DNA of 64,000 nt from Phoronis australis (lineage: Eukaryota > Phoronida > Phoronidae): the NCBI GenBank assembly GCA_002633005.1, contig NMRA01000131.1, positions 423,798 to 487,797 on the forward strand, written 5' to 3'. The notes under the pieces are model-generated. The model was given only the letters and a program-made list of their open reading frames with translations, made no database searches and was not told where the DNA came from. Below, piece by piece: positions 13,901 to 28,900 of the stretch. The position numbers were made by a program, and so were the translations under genes. Each line of letters opens with the position of its first letter. The first letter of the stretch is position 1.

Positions 13901-16900
13901 TCACAAGCATTACATAGCGTATGTTTTTAACGATGCAGTTATCAATAGTCACTCCTTCCAGTAAACAAAACTGGTTTACAAAATTCAAACTTAGAAGTCC
14001 CAATGTAAATAAACTAGAAGTTGGCCTAAAGAGAACAAGAGATTTTAGAAATGTTACTGCATCACCACCTCAAGGCCATTTTAGGATGTCAAATTCAAAC
14101 ATGGTAAAAACTATTTGACTCACAACAGCATGTCACATGAGACAAAAAATATGAGGGCAAACCAACATGTGAGACTCACTGAGACAATGGTTAAAAAGCG
14201 CACACAAAAATGGCAGACCGTAGACAGCGGGGTCTGGCTTACACATTCAACTCACTTGTCCAGGTATGGAGACGATTCAGAGTAGTATTCTCCAAAAAGT
14301 TGGTTGCCCATGACGGCAAAAATGAAGACGATTATGATGAGAATGAGTGTTAGGTTGCCAAGGGCACCCAGAGTCTTGGCTACGATGCCCATCAGCATGT
14401 TGAGAGTCTGCCAGGACTTGGCTAATTTGAACACACGTAACTGAAATCAACAGGTTAGCAACACGTCTATGAAAAACCAACCTATGCATGTCAAGACACA
14501 TATTCACAATGGCCTATAGCTAGGACTATATACTCCCAGCCTATAGTGAAGTTCAGATGGTTTATAGCCCTAGTGCAAGATCCCCAGGGGCACCTTGTCC
14601 TTATCAGTTGAACATCCACTCAATGATTCTGCTGCTAGCTCACATGGTCACCTTATTCAAATGGTCATCTTATTCACATGGTCACCTTGTTCAAATGGGC
14701 ATCTTGTTCACATCACATGGTCATCTTGTTCCAGGGGCAACTTGCACTGGGGCCACTACCCATGACTGAACACAGATTTGTGACTAGAACTCATTCGATA
14801 AACTCAGAGGTATTTTGAAGTTATGGTAAGTCTGAAATGGGTTGGTATAACGTATGGTAAGTCTGAAAGGGGTTGGTATGCATGACTCCTTTTCGTCTCT
14901 GAATTAGGATCTTATTTACTGCATATAACTATGAATGATTAAAGAAGTTTGGCTAAAAAACCAAAAATCAAATTAGGCCTTCTATTCTCAAAAATTTGTC
15001 TCATGATATTTCTTTATCAAGATAGGATTCAACTTACCAAGAAGAAAATCAAAATCATCAGAATCAGTTCAGAATTTATTGGGGTTGGACAACCATGAAA
15101 CTTCAAAAACTACAAAATTGCACAATATAGGCACTGCCTCTCACTTCAAGTTGGTGGTGGAAATGGAATCCCATGACGGTAAGAAATATTACGAGACCAA
15201 GGCCTAATACTACTTTTGTTTTTAGTCCGCTAAGCTGGGCGAAAAGTAGTTTCAAATGCTAGCAATTCAAGGATTTGCACAATTTTCAACATACCAGTGA
15301 TGATTAGGAATGATGCAGCTACAGTACACTTGAACGAAACATAACTTGCACACAGTATGTGAAAATAGAACTCGACAAGAAAATATAATATAATTTAGAG
15401 CTGATGAAATCAACAAAATGAAACTCAAACAATGTAAAAAATGTACTAACTCAACTGTATAGGCCAATGCCAGGTTACTTGTACATTATCATCCCTAGCA
15501 CAAACCAATTATAATAGAGACAGACTCGTCATCACTGACATGACAACACCAAACCTCACCAAACGGAAGGACCGTAGAACAGACAGCCCCTTGACACCTT
15601 CAAGCCCAAACTCAGCCAAACTGATGGTGACAATGAAAGCATCAAAACAGTTCCAAGGATCTTTCACATAACCAGATGGGTTCAACGCTATTAATTTCAA
15701 CACAGCTTCTACAGTGAATATAGTGGTGAAGACCTAAAATGAAAGAATAATTTATTTTACTTTGTGATGTGGAAGACTCTGTCAGCATTCAAAATTAATG
15801 GGTTACACGTGAAAACTAGAACAGCAATAGGTATAGAAGGACAAGGTTGCAATAAGAAGATATTTTCAGTGGCAATTATGAACTTTACTCAATAACAAGG
15901 CCTTACAGTAAATTTCATTTCAACCTTTAATATTTATGCAGAATTATGTCGCACAACAAAAAAGAATGCTGAATAGCAATGCTTTTGAAAATACTTCTAT
16001 TAAACAATTAGCAACAGCAATGCTGAGCATTAAAATCCACCCACGGCTGCACCAGAAATATAAGGCTTCTCAGGGTATTTATAAGTTTCATAAAAGTGGC
16101 CAATGGATGGCGCAGAATACGTCGGACCTGTTCACAAATGGGAAAGTATCGTCGTCTTCCAAATAGAAATGTATTTCTTAAATTTCATGAAAATCCATCA
16201 AGGAACTTCAAAGATTACAGAGGCACACGTGAAATAACAAATTGCCAATAGGAGGCATAGCAGTGGTCCGATTCGTCCATCTGTTGTCATGTTAATAGGA
16301 AAACTGTTGTTGTAAAACTTCCAAAAGATCTTGCACAGGGGCTTAGGGGATACAACCGCAGATGCAAAAAATGTCACTAGGGGGCATCACAGTAGTTGAA
16401 CCCATCTGAAAATCCTCATCAGTCATGCTTGCCAGCGGAAACACATCTGTCAGTTTTCATAATGATCCTGTGAGCAGTTAGGAGCATACAGAAGCAGGTG
16501 ACTAGAAAGTAATAAGAATGATCAATAGGTGGCGCAGATTATGAGGAATCCATCCAAAATGGAAAAATGCTGCCTTCTTCATAATAGAAACTTGTTTGTC
16601 AAATTTTATGAAAAAACATCAAAGAACACTTAAAATACAGAGATAAACGTAAAAACTCAAATTGCCACTAGGGAACACAGTGGTGGTCAGGGTCATCCAA
16701 AAGTTGTGGGCAAACGTTTGACTTATTCATAGGGTAACACTTGTACAACTTCATTAAGATTCTACAAGGGATTAAAGGAGATACAAACATGAACGTAAAA
16801 AATCAAAATTGCCACTAGGGGGCACCAGAGTTCTCAGATGTGTCCAAAAATCAATGGCAGCCACGGTTTTTTAAATGATCCTTAGAGCGGTATGACAGAT

Positions 16901-19900
16901 AAAGAACCGAAAACCAAAAGCGGACACGAAAAAACAAAAATAGCCACTGCGAGGTGCAAAAATACATTGAATCCATACAAAAATGAACTGCATCATTGAC
17001 TCGTAAATAGGAACCTATAAGCCAAATTTCATCAAAATCTATCAAGGAACTCCGAAGATACAGAGGTGAATAAAAATAAAACTAAAACTACCACTAAGGC
17101 GTACAGCAGTAGTTAGATTGGTCTGAAATGTGTTTTCACCAGTTATCAGCTTCATAGGAACACCACCTGCCAAATTTCACAAAGATTCTGCAAAGCTTTA
17201 AGGAGATACAGAGTCGTAGACACGAAAAATGCACTAGAGGGTAACAAAGTAGTCGAACCCGGTCTTCTCTTCAGAAACACATATGCCAATTTTCAAAGTG
17301 ATCATTTGCGCAGTTTGGGGGATAGAAAGGTGGACACTTAAATCAATGCGAAAATATCTAAAATGGCCACCAGGTGGCGCAGAATATGTCAAATCCATCC
17401 AAAAATGGGAAGGGGCTGTTGACGCCTCAATAATTACCGATTTGCTAAATTTCATAAAAATACATCGAGGAACTCCAAAGATACAGAGGCAAACATAAAA
17501 TACTAAAACTGCTACTAGGGGACAAAGCCATAGTCACATTGGTCCAAAATTCGCTGTCACCTGTGATCAGCTTTATGAGAACATATCTGCCAAATATCAT
17601 TAAGATCCAGCAAGAGGTTTAGGAGATAGAGCAGCAGTAACCGGACGCCAAGACGCACAGTCAGAGATGAAAGTAATATGCACCTACATATGAAAGGTGA
17701 ATATTAATACGTAAAATATCCAACATTAAAAATGATCAAGCTCCATAACAGAACACATGAATGTTTTAGCCACTTATCATCTGAAAAGTAGAATATTAAG
17801 TACCACAAGTGTAGACATACAGGCCGTATATACCACAAGTGTAGACATACAGGCCGTATATCAAGAACCACCTGCGTCTGCGCTTTACTACTCTGAACAT
17901 GACTCTAAGACTGAAAGCACAGAAGAAAATAGATGATTCAACAGTGAAATCTAAAGACTTACATAGTTGCCATATATGAGAACTTCCTTAAAGCTATCCT
18001 CCATTGGATGGTGATCAGCTGTCATGAATGCCGTGTTGGCAACGATGGCCAGGGTGATGAAGAGATCCATGAAAGGATCCATGACAAACAGGTCGATGTA
18101 CTTCTGGAAGACCAGATACGGTGTGCAGCAGGTCCACGAGCAAAAGATCTTGTACAGCTTGGCTTTAATCGCACCCTTCTTGTCTGCCTCACTCTCACGC
18201 ACATAGCCAGAGTAAAGACCTGCCACATTGTGTTTACAGAATTAAAACCATGGAGCTGAAACCATCGTTGACAAGGGCAGTGCAGTAGACGGCTAATTAT
18301 ATATGAAAAATGTTTAGGTAATAGCGCTTCACACAATGACACAGATAAGATTCTGACGTAAAATGATTAAGCTTGTGAAGATCGCAAAGTCATCGTGAAA
18401 TTAGGCAACTTAATACGTTCTGTTCCATTGGCTATACTGTGGTCGGATTGGAGCCCATAAGTATTATTTTGGCTTTTACGGATTTGTTCTTAGTTGATCT
18501 TGCCTTGAAATTGGCCCTTCTGACCTGTCCACGTAGAGCTCAATAGAACTTCAAGAGATGATTGTGTCAGTAAACTACAAATACCACCTACAAGTGCCAC
18601 CTGAGACATATCATTATCATATCATTATCATGGACTGATATCAGAACTTGAATTACTGTTGTGTCGTGTATTAGTGCCCGAGCGCTTATTTTTTAGGACA
18701 TTTTTTGACCCGTCAGTTATTCCAAACCAGCGCTCACTTAAAACCTGGCACTTATTCAACAAAGCCAGTTCTGCAAACCCGGCACTCACAGCTGTTGACT
18801 GTTGTCACCAACTGCATGGTATGCTTGATAAGTTGTTTTGAATACTGTTCGTTTCACTTGACAACCATATCCAGATGAGTGTGGGAGGGGCTGATTCATG
18901 TTATATATGTTTTTAAAACAGCCATTATGTCACTCGTGATTTTCAATGCATGCAATGCACCTATTCATCAATTTCCACATGTTATGTCGATTCACATTCA
19001 GTTAACAGTAACCCCTAGACTATCCAATAAAACAATGAATTGCTGTCAGAGTTGTTCTTTCATTTAGTCTTGAATTACAACAAACGGCGCTTATTTGAGA
19101 CCCGGCGCTTATTTAACAATGGTATTTTAACTAGATGTTACCCAGTGCATATTCGAGCCCAGCGCATATTAAAGGGCCACAACACTATAAACTGCAGTAC
19201 TTCCCACAAATGCAAAACTAATACAAAACACTCCTAGTTAAAGCATTTGTCCCACACAGTGGTGACATCATCTGTGAGTTACATTTGTACACACCCAATC
19301 TCATTTCAATATTGCTTGCACATAGTTTACGAAGTGATGACAAAACAGCAGTTAACTTACTAGCTCGACTGGCTCGACTCATAGGTCTGTCCGTCTGATC
19401 AATAAGATCACGTAATACCAACACGTCTGAGAAAACAGTAAGAAAATCCATCAGTGAGAGAGACATGCAATCAAGTTTGATTTTTATAGCAATTATAATT
19501 TCAAGAAGACACGTTACATACACTGACAAGGTGATGGTGTAATTTCACCCAGATGCGTTGCACCATGAACAGTACACATCAAAAAAGAATCGGACAAAAT
19601 GATCCTGAATTCGCCATCAAGACAGCAGAGCTCAAGCATAGTTCACCATCGGATTTGCCAAGATCTGCCAAGACAGTCGAGTTCAAGCCTAATTCACAAT
19701 CAGAGTTGCTAGAATGACCTGTCATGACAGTTGAATTCAAGCAGTTCACCATCAGAGTAGCTAAAATGACCTGTCATGACAGTTGAGTTCAAGCTTAATT
19801 CACCATCAGAGTACCTAGAATGACCTGTCATGACAGCCGAGTTCAAACAGTTCACCATCAGAGTAGCTAGAATGACACATCATGACAGCTGAGTTCAAGC

Positions 19901-22900
19901 ATAATTCACAATCAGAGTAGCTAGAATGACACGTCATGACAGGGAAACGGTATTTTGGCTGATTACTTTTTTCGTGTACTGTAACCTTTTATCACTCTTA
20001 CATGAGAATAAATAATACTGTCAAAACCATCACCAGATGTATTAAAAATTTGGCAGTCTAAAAATAGAAAGCCTTTAGTTTGGTTACAGTGTTGACATAC
20101 GTACCATTCACATCAATTTTATTGCCACTTGCAGTGCGGTACAGAAATGGGTCAACGTTCTTCTTGTCGCCATCTTCAGAACCACTGGAGGACTCCTTGA
20201 CGTCAAATGTATAAATAATTAAAACATCATTCAAAAGAAACATTTGGTATGTAGTATAAACATATTTCTCACTGTGTAGAATTGTAAAGATTTTATTTAA
20301 AATACAGTAGGTATCACTTCCAAATGTGAAAATATTACAGCAGCACTTCTAAGTACAAATCCCAGGGTTTGTGCTGTTTTGACAAACAAATTCCATAATG
20401 AGTCTGAATTGCCCAATACTTTCACTACTCACAAAAATTTAAAAGCCAACACAATTCCCAACAACTTGTAACAGCTGAACCACATGTCTCGCGATCAGAG
20501 TCTCAATTCTCCCAGTCAAGCACATGACAGAGAGATGATGGCAATATGCACCCACATACATGTACATGTACATGTGGGCATATAAAAATGATAGTTAGCT
20601 GGTTACACGTTCATTTAGACATGCCATTTACACCAGTTACAGTTATCACCTATTGACCATTACATAAGAGATGAAACTCTCCATATCTGGTAGACAAATT
20701 AGCGAGTCCAGGACTGAAGTAAACATTTGGAGGAATCTGGAATAATGCCAACCACAAGGCCAATGTCAAAACAACGCAATCAGCCGAGAATTTCCCTGGT
20801 CACTCATAGCTGATACACTACTAGTAACATCAACTGGGTGACCTTTCCATCAAATTGCAAATAATTATGGGAGAACAGCTGGACTTTAAGAGTGTCAACT
20901 GGGTTTATTGGTGCTAGGAAATAGTAAACCAAGTAATGAAGTGCTTGTTTTACAAGCATTGACTATGGGAGTTCCACTTTAAGTGATCAATTTTGAAGCA
21001 TTAAGTGACCTAGATAGGATTTGGATTTTTCGGACAGCAAAACAACAGGAAAATAGATGCAGTGTTACAAGGACCATTTTATATAATTTACACAAACATA
21101 TAAAAAATACATTGATTCATTCACATTTTGAAGAAGCTTTGAACATAGATGCTTACGTTTTCAGCTTTATTTTTGTCAACAACGACTTCTGGCAGAAGAT
21201 GGCCGCCCGGTTTGTTTTCCTTTTTGTAGAAATCGTATGACAACTTGCTGGAAGCTCTACTTCGAAATGACCTGTTGTGACGCGGCGACCCCTGTAGCAT
21301 AACCTGTGAGTTGCGGCTTGCCCTTCGACTGTCACTCAAGTTGTACAGATCAACTGAAGATGGCGTGGCTGCATTAGAGTCGTCTGCAAAAGGTAGTTGC
21401 ACAGCCTCCAGCTGTGGCAAGCGGAGTTGTTTACGGTCAGCAGGTGGAGCATGACGAGGGTGGTGATGGCCAGGCGTGCCGTGGTGATGGTGATGGTGAT
21501 GAGGATGATGACGTGACCCACGACGTGACGGTCGACGATAGCTGCTGTGACTTTTTGTGCTGCCGCTCCGCTTCAAGTAAGGTGATGGAGGAAGACTTAG
21601 GCTTGCCTGAAAGGGAAACTCTCAAAATGCTAGTGTGCATTTAGCATCTTGATCAACCCAAAAATGATTAAAATTAAAGCAAAAAGTTTACTCGTTCAGT
21701 ATCCGCAGTCACATTCCATATTTGTCGTTAATAGTAAGGGAAGACTGCATTCAACCAAATATTTACAAACAATATATTATTGTAATTCAGCAAAAGTATA
21801 CATTTTCAGGAAGTAGTAAGAATGTAGAATTTAATTTCTGTCTTTATATCAATGTGTCATTAACTGGGACTCATGAGAGTAAAATTAAGGAAAAAAGGAG
21901 GCTACGTTCATAGCAAAACACGGTCTCTTTGAAATGAACAAATTTTATTGGACAAACATTCAAGATAAAATCTCCAAAACAGTCCATTTGATTTAAGTTT
22001 CATAAAGATGCTGAAACGCCTCTGATATCTTTCAATAGCAACCTACTCACCAGTGAAACACGGCAAAATTGAGGACATAATTTGGAGAACAAAAGAAATT
22101 TTATTTTCTTGTTTTCTCATAAAAGATGTGGCCATTTTTCAATATCTGTATCATAGCAGCACTAGTCTTGAAAAACATTTTGAAAAAAATTTGTGCGCAA
22201 TCGCACTAATGTTAGAAGATCTTGTAAACTGGAATAAATCATGATTTTGTTAATTATTTTTTACCAAACTTTGTGAGATTTTAATGTATTGCATTTGAAA
22301 AACATTATTCTTAACAGAAATTTGGGAACACAAGCAAATTATTTAGTAACTGTTCCATTTGAAAGAATCAGCCATTTCAGAGACATGGTGTTCCAAAGGA
22401 GAGGCCCAAATTTTTACACTTTCTTAATAGATTAACTCATCATACTACACTAGCAATTCTAATTTAGTACAAGTTCAAGCTATATCAGTTACATAATTAT
22501 CAAAGTTTCCATTTCAAGCAGGAAACATGTCGAATACACTCACAGTCAATTTAACATCATAACTACACTGAGCTGCAACTAATCAATGTTGTTTCTCACC
22601 GTAACTTTTGGCTTTTCCAGTAGATTCCCATTTTTCCTACCCTCTGACTGTATGCTAATTCTGTCCTTATCTGGGTCATCTTGTCCTGCCCGCACCACCT
22701 CCTCAATGCTGGCCAATGATGTTGGAGACATTGACTTGGCTATACTGATTGACAGCTCTGCTTCTTGCCGTTCATCCTCCTCCTGTCAATCCAAAGTTCA
22801 ACTTCATCGGTAACCACAAAAACTCATTGAAATTTTCAAACCATGTAAATTGACAAGCCAGCTGTACTTAAAAATATTCCAAGACAAGACCAAACATTAA

Positions 22901-25900
22901 ATTTTCTCAGTTGAGATGTAAATCAAGGGAAGCTTGCTTTTTGTACAAGAACAGTGACTCAATTCTCATAACAATGTAAATGCGAATGTTAACATAACAA
23001 ATACCCATGACACTAGCATGCTGTGTATCTGACGAAGAATCAAGTGACAACATACAACACACGACATGAAGCATGTAAAATGAAAATACTATTTTTAGCA
23101 TTATTCCACACTTAGGTAAAAATACAGTTATATTTTTATGAAACGACAACATCTTCCGTGAAAGAGTAGACATCAGCAAAAGAAAATAAAAATAAAACTA
23201 CAGCAACAGAAGTCATAACCAAAACTTGTGCACGGAGTTTGGCAATTTCCATCTAAGAGAAAAGTAGAAAATGAAATACACTCGTCCACAAAATAATGAG
23301 ATTTAATGAACATTGCATCTAGTGACATCTAGTGACAACTCAATCCTCATTCCCATAATCCTACCTTCTGAAGTGCAGCTTCCTCCTCCTTAGAAACAAC
23401 AAACAAACAACTTCTGTCAATACCAGTGCTATACTATGACAAAATGTAATTCACCCAGCACATCAGACATCTATATAGTTTTCTGAGCTCAGCAAAATGA
23501 GACACATAAATCACACAAATGAGCAAGAGAAACCCAGAAATGTAGATTCAGTTTCAACATTATACTTCACTGACATTTTGCATTATGTTCATTCAAAATG
23601 CTATTTGTGGGTTAATCATTTCGTTTCTAATTATTATCTTGTGGCAAATAGTTTGTAAGGTACTAACTACACACTTTGCTCCTTCCACTGACATCATCAG
23701 CGCCATCTACATGTTGGAAGGCATAGAATTAGAGTGACATTACACACTCATAACAGGAACGATGGCAAAAAGTACCACCTAATTGGTCACTAGATGGGGC
23801 TCAAATTTACCAACAAGTAGCCTTGTGCGAATTAGATAACAGACAATAAATTAGTTTTCCAAATAATATCAAGTGTACAAAATGTAGCGAGAGATTGAAA
23901 TAGACGGAGAATTACTGTAACTTCTAATTTGCATAACAACTCCGATTTATTTTCTGCCAGTAATCAAATACCTCAAAAGCTTAAGTAACGCAGCTGTAAA
24001 ATTTCCTTGGTTTCAATTCTCGATAAAATGAGTCCCAAATTCAATTAAGAGTGTGTCTGAGAGTGAGTACCATAACTATATGACCACAGTCAACAACAAT
24101 CTCTGTCACATAAAATCAATATGAACGTCACATGCTACAAGCATCATGGGCAAACTGCACGGAAATCCTTCAAGTACGAATAGATTCAGGTCATGCTCAA
24201 AGATCTCACACAATGTAATATTCATGGAAAGAGACATTTCAACAGCAGTTACTGTTATTTTAATCTTCTCTTGTCAAAATAATGATTTTATAATGATCAA
24301 AACAATAACAATACCAGCCTGACATAAAATTGATATGTAAATCAAGGCAACTAAGCTTCATCAAGAAAGTCAGTCAGCCGTGATGGTCACTTCATTAAAC
24401 ACTTTACTAATGCCCCAAGAGATAGACATGTGACTGGCAAAATATGATTCTGTCAAGTAGCTTGACTAGCCAGGCATGCTAACATTATATGACTGCGCTA
24501 GACAGCATACACTGATGTCTCCCAAACACAATGAACCTCTTTCTTGTGAGGAATTACGATGTTCACATGCAGTGAGATTTCAGTTACAGATTTTGTCAGG
24601 GAACTCTACCAACAGTTGAACTCAAAACCAGGATGGCTACTGACAAAATATGATCTCACAGGTGAATTTATTTCATGGAAATTTGGGGACAACCTCAGCA
24701 TATGATTCCTTGGCTTATATATTTTTTCCTCTCAAAATTGAACCTCTAAAATGAAGATGGAAAACAGTTGAAATGTGCAATTTATTAAAATCAAAATTCC
24801 CACACCAAGGGACTTCATCAGTGCAAAGCCAAATCATTAGCGTAGAGTTGACGCAGTTCAATGACCATACGCAAATCAGGTCAATACTGCACAGTAGTTT
24901 TCAAAATAAACTACTAGTAGACAGACTTCAACAGAACTCTGTCAGACTCTGCTAAATTTGTACAAACTTCTCGTCAGACACGTATAGCAATTTAGTCAAG
25001 CATTTGTCACAATACAAATGGCAATTTTGTTGAATTTAAGTGGGAGTTTAATTTGATATTATAGCACCGAGCCATAAATAGTTTATTTGTAAACCATGAT
25101 TTAGACACAAAATGCATGGAGCGCCACCTGTTGGTTCAGAGTTTGCCATAATTGAAACATATTCTAGCCAAAAAGAACTATACTGGATATTATTTAGTCG
25201 CCGTTTTGTGCACTGAAATTTTTAATTGTCAAATTTAGAGACCGTCCAGTTTAATTTGAAAACTGTATAAAGCAGTAAGACCAAGTCAAATGTTGACCAT
25301 GTTTGGTTTCAATAATACACTCACTAGCTTTAGATTTACTTCTACTAACTTTTAGTCAGTAACCCATAGTGACATTATTTGACATCTAAAAACTGTGAGA
25401 GCCCTAGATGAGAGTGGCAAGTAAGACAGCTGCCTATGAACAGGTCGCTTCAGTTGATCATAATACATACAGCATCAGCTTGCTCCTGCTTCTGGGTGTC
25501 TTCGTACGACATGGAGACAATGGCCAGTATAAGGTTGATGAGATAGAACGAACCGAGAAAGATGACCAGCACGAAGAAGATAACATACCAAGGACCGTTG
25601 GCACGCAGTGTCTGCAACCAAAAAGCATGGATAGTCTGTAAGTGATCTTCGATTTAGCATGCTAGATGTGTAAATTATTTTGGCAAAATTCTCAGCAAAA
25701 ACAAATATTGGGAAAAACTTAACTTCACCATTAACATGATTAGTACTGAGCATCAATCGTAAAATAAAACTTTTGTAAAATGCTGAGCATTTTTTGAAGA
25801 ACATAATGAGTCCTAGAATATTTAAAAAATCCTACTTTGGCAATTATTTTTGTGCAAAATTGAAGATTACAATACCTAAGCTTGCAACTTTTCAAAGATC

Positions 25901-28900
25901 CTGCAAAGCACTAAAGGAGAGACCACCACGGATGCAAAAAATAAAAACTGCCAAAAAGTGACACCACAATACTCAAACTTGTCCAAAATCTACCATTAGC
26001 CAGTCTTCTCATCAGGAACAAAGTCATTTGCTAAGAAAGTTAAAATTGATCCTCAGAGTAGTTTGGTATATTGAGAAGCGAACGCCAATAAACGGACTAC
26101 AAAAAAAATGACCACTAGGTGGCGCAATATCGAATCCATCATAAAATTAATGGCATCATCATCTCCTTAATTGAAACCTATTAATTTTTGTTAAATTTCA
26201 TCATAGATTACAGACAACAGATTCGCAACTCCGACATTTTGTTTGCAAAATATCCTAGAGGAGGCGCCACCCTCTAAACATAGCAAGCTCAGCTTCCAGT
26301 TAGTGTATTATGACGGGAAATTCTTCCATCTATTTTACTCTCTAGTACATGAAAAAATAATAATTTCGGCATTGAAATGTTGTTTGAGGTCTTCCAACAG
26401 TAGAATCCAGAAATTTTGAGCGGCATCGTCAAGTAAGCTGCTGTTGAGGTATGAGATTGGTTTTTGAGTAGGCCTGGTGGTTATTTCTGGAGTATGAATA
26501 TGAGCTTTATTTATTAGTTAAACGTTTTACGAGCATTCAATTTATTTAAACACGGATGTGAGTTGGGCAAAATCGCCAATCCAAATCCCGACGAAATGAC
26601 CAGGATTAGCAGATGATGTACTTGCTGGAAGCAATGCGTGCTATATCTGCCAGGTGTCACTAGTGAATAATGACTTCACGGCTTATGCGTAAGATCACAG
26701 ATTTCATCCATCGTAAATATACGGAGTTGGCAGTCCATGTAACAGTCTATGATTTCATTAAAATAGATTAAGAAACTCCAAAGATACAGAGGCAAATGTA
26801 CATAAACTAGAATCGCCAACATCCTCCTTTGTCAGCTCCATAGCAACACATTGCCAAATTTCAAGATCTTGCAAAGTGTTAAGGAGATACGCCCATAGAT
26901 GCAAAAAATCAAAACCACTAAGGGGTGCCAAAGTAGTTGAACCCTTTCCAAAAACCAACGTCACCAGTGATCTTCACATCAAAAACACAATTTTCACAAT
27001 GATTCTTGAAGCAGTGTGGTGGATAGAGAGGTGGAAGTAAAAACCGACTCGAAAATTTTCAGAATGCTCACTAGGTGGCACAGAATACGTCAAATCTGTC
27101 CAAAATGGGAAGGTGTTGTCATCTCCTTAATAGATACTCATCTGCCAAATTTCATGAAAATTTATCCAGGAACTACGAAAATATTAAGTCGCACAAAAAA
27201 ACTGAAATTTCTACTGTGGACACAGCAATAGTCGAAACAGTCCTCAGTTCATGGTCGTGAGTTTTCAAGCTTAATCGAAACACATCTAAAAATCTCATCA
27301 AGATTAAGCAAGGGGTTTTGGTTATACAGTGTTTGCTTTCATGCATAGTAAATAACGCATGAAAAATAAGCACTGTCTTTAAAACAGTGCCCAGTCTTGA
27401 CTAATGCGTCTTCTTCAGAGGTTGAGGTCGATAATGGGTAAGAATAAAACAATGGAGCCATCCCGAATTACACGACAATAGAACTCTCCTTTGTCCCAGA
27501 GAAAAAAAAAGCGTGTGACCTTGTTTTTGAAATCAGCCACATTTTCGAGTCCATCATTGATGTTGGGAAGGTGAAGCATTTCACATTACGCATCCGCGGA
27601 TATGTGTCCAGTATATCAAACTTTCCCACCTCAGAGTTGCAGCCCACAGCACAGCAGTAATAACTTATTAGCATTGGAACGATGAATAGATTAATGCAAT
27701 CAAGAAAAACTAGTAAAGAATCAGACAACAAGAAACAACACGATGAAACTTCAATGGCACAAAAAGGAGGCAGCAAATTTGCCTGACGGATGTTTACGGC
27801 ATTGTGGGTAAATACATTGAGATTCGAGTGTCGTGTTGTAATCCGCGACAGCCCTATTAGAACATTATTGCTACTGCCTAGAATGGGAAATTCTGTTGTT
27901 CTGTTGAATAAAAAATGAGCACAAGACTCTACAAGTACAACCAGGCGTTGTATCCTAGCTAGCTTACAGTCACCGCTCATGATCCATTCAAGACACTATC
28001 ACCAAAATCTTATTTTCCAAACAAACTTGGAAACTTTCTTCACTCGAGTTATGATTGAATCAGTGGTTACATTTATTTAGAAGCAACAGACTTGATTGCA
28101 ATGGCAATGGCTTTTTCAACAAAATTCTGGCTCATCTAAAAAAGATTGAGTAGCCAGTTCTATAGCCAAGAAGTGACACTGCATTACCGGATGTTGCTAC
28201 ATACCAAGTAGTAAAGGTTCTCCCAATAATCTTGAGTCATCAGCCGGAATGCGCAGAGGAATGCCCAGCCGAAGCTATCATAGTTTGTGTATCCGTAGTC
28301 AGGGTTGAGAGAGTGGTGGTGATCGTTGGGTATTTCTACATGCGGGAAGCATGTGTAGTTCTTAGGACACTGGCTGTAATGAGATAAGCAGATCTGGTAA
28401 GCATGATCAGTACACGGAACCTTGTGAACCTCACGTCAAACTTCTTAAATGCAGCAGCAAAATAAAAAATTTGACATATTAATTGTTTTATAAACGCTGT
28501 GAAAACTATTTGAATCTTGCAATTATCATGTGAATGTCTTAATGGATTGGAGGTGCCTCTCACGACATCATGGGGGACCATCTGTCTAAAACTTAGGTTA
28601 CGTGTCAGCTGCCAAAAGCTATACCATCTAACCCCATCAGGTGTCGCTAGTGAGAAATCAATGGGAAAAAGAGTGTTGGGCAATATTTCCACATGTCATG
28701 AGCTAAGAATCTAGAGCTGGCAGTGCATCAGCTGTACTTTATGATATTCTTCAACCTCTTCAGTGAGGGTAAGTTTCCAACACCAACAGTGATATAATTC
28801 AACAATAAAAGCAAGGCCAGTCTTCAAAACTGTTACTTACTATGCCTCAGAGTTATTTCCACACAATACGGATTTTCCATCGGGCCAATTACCTAAACAG

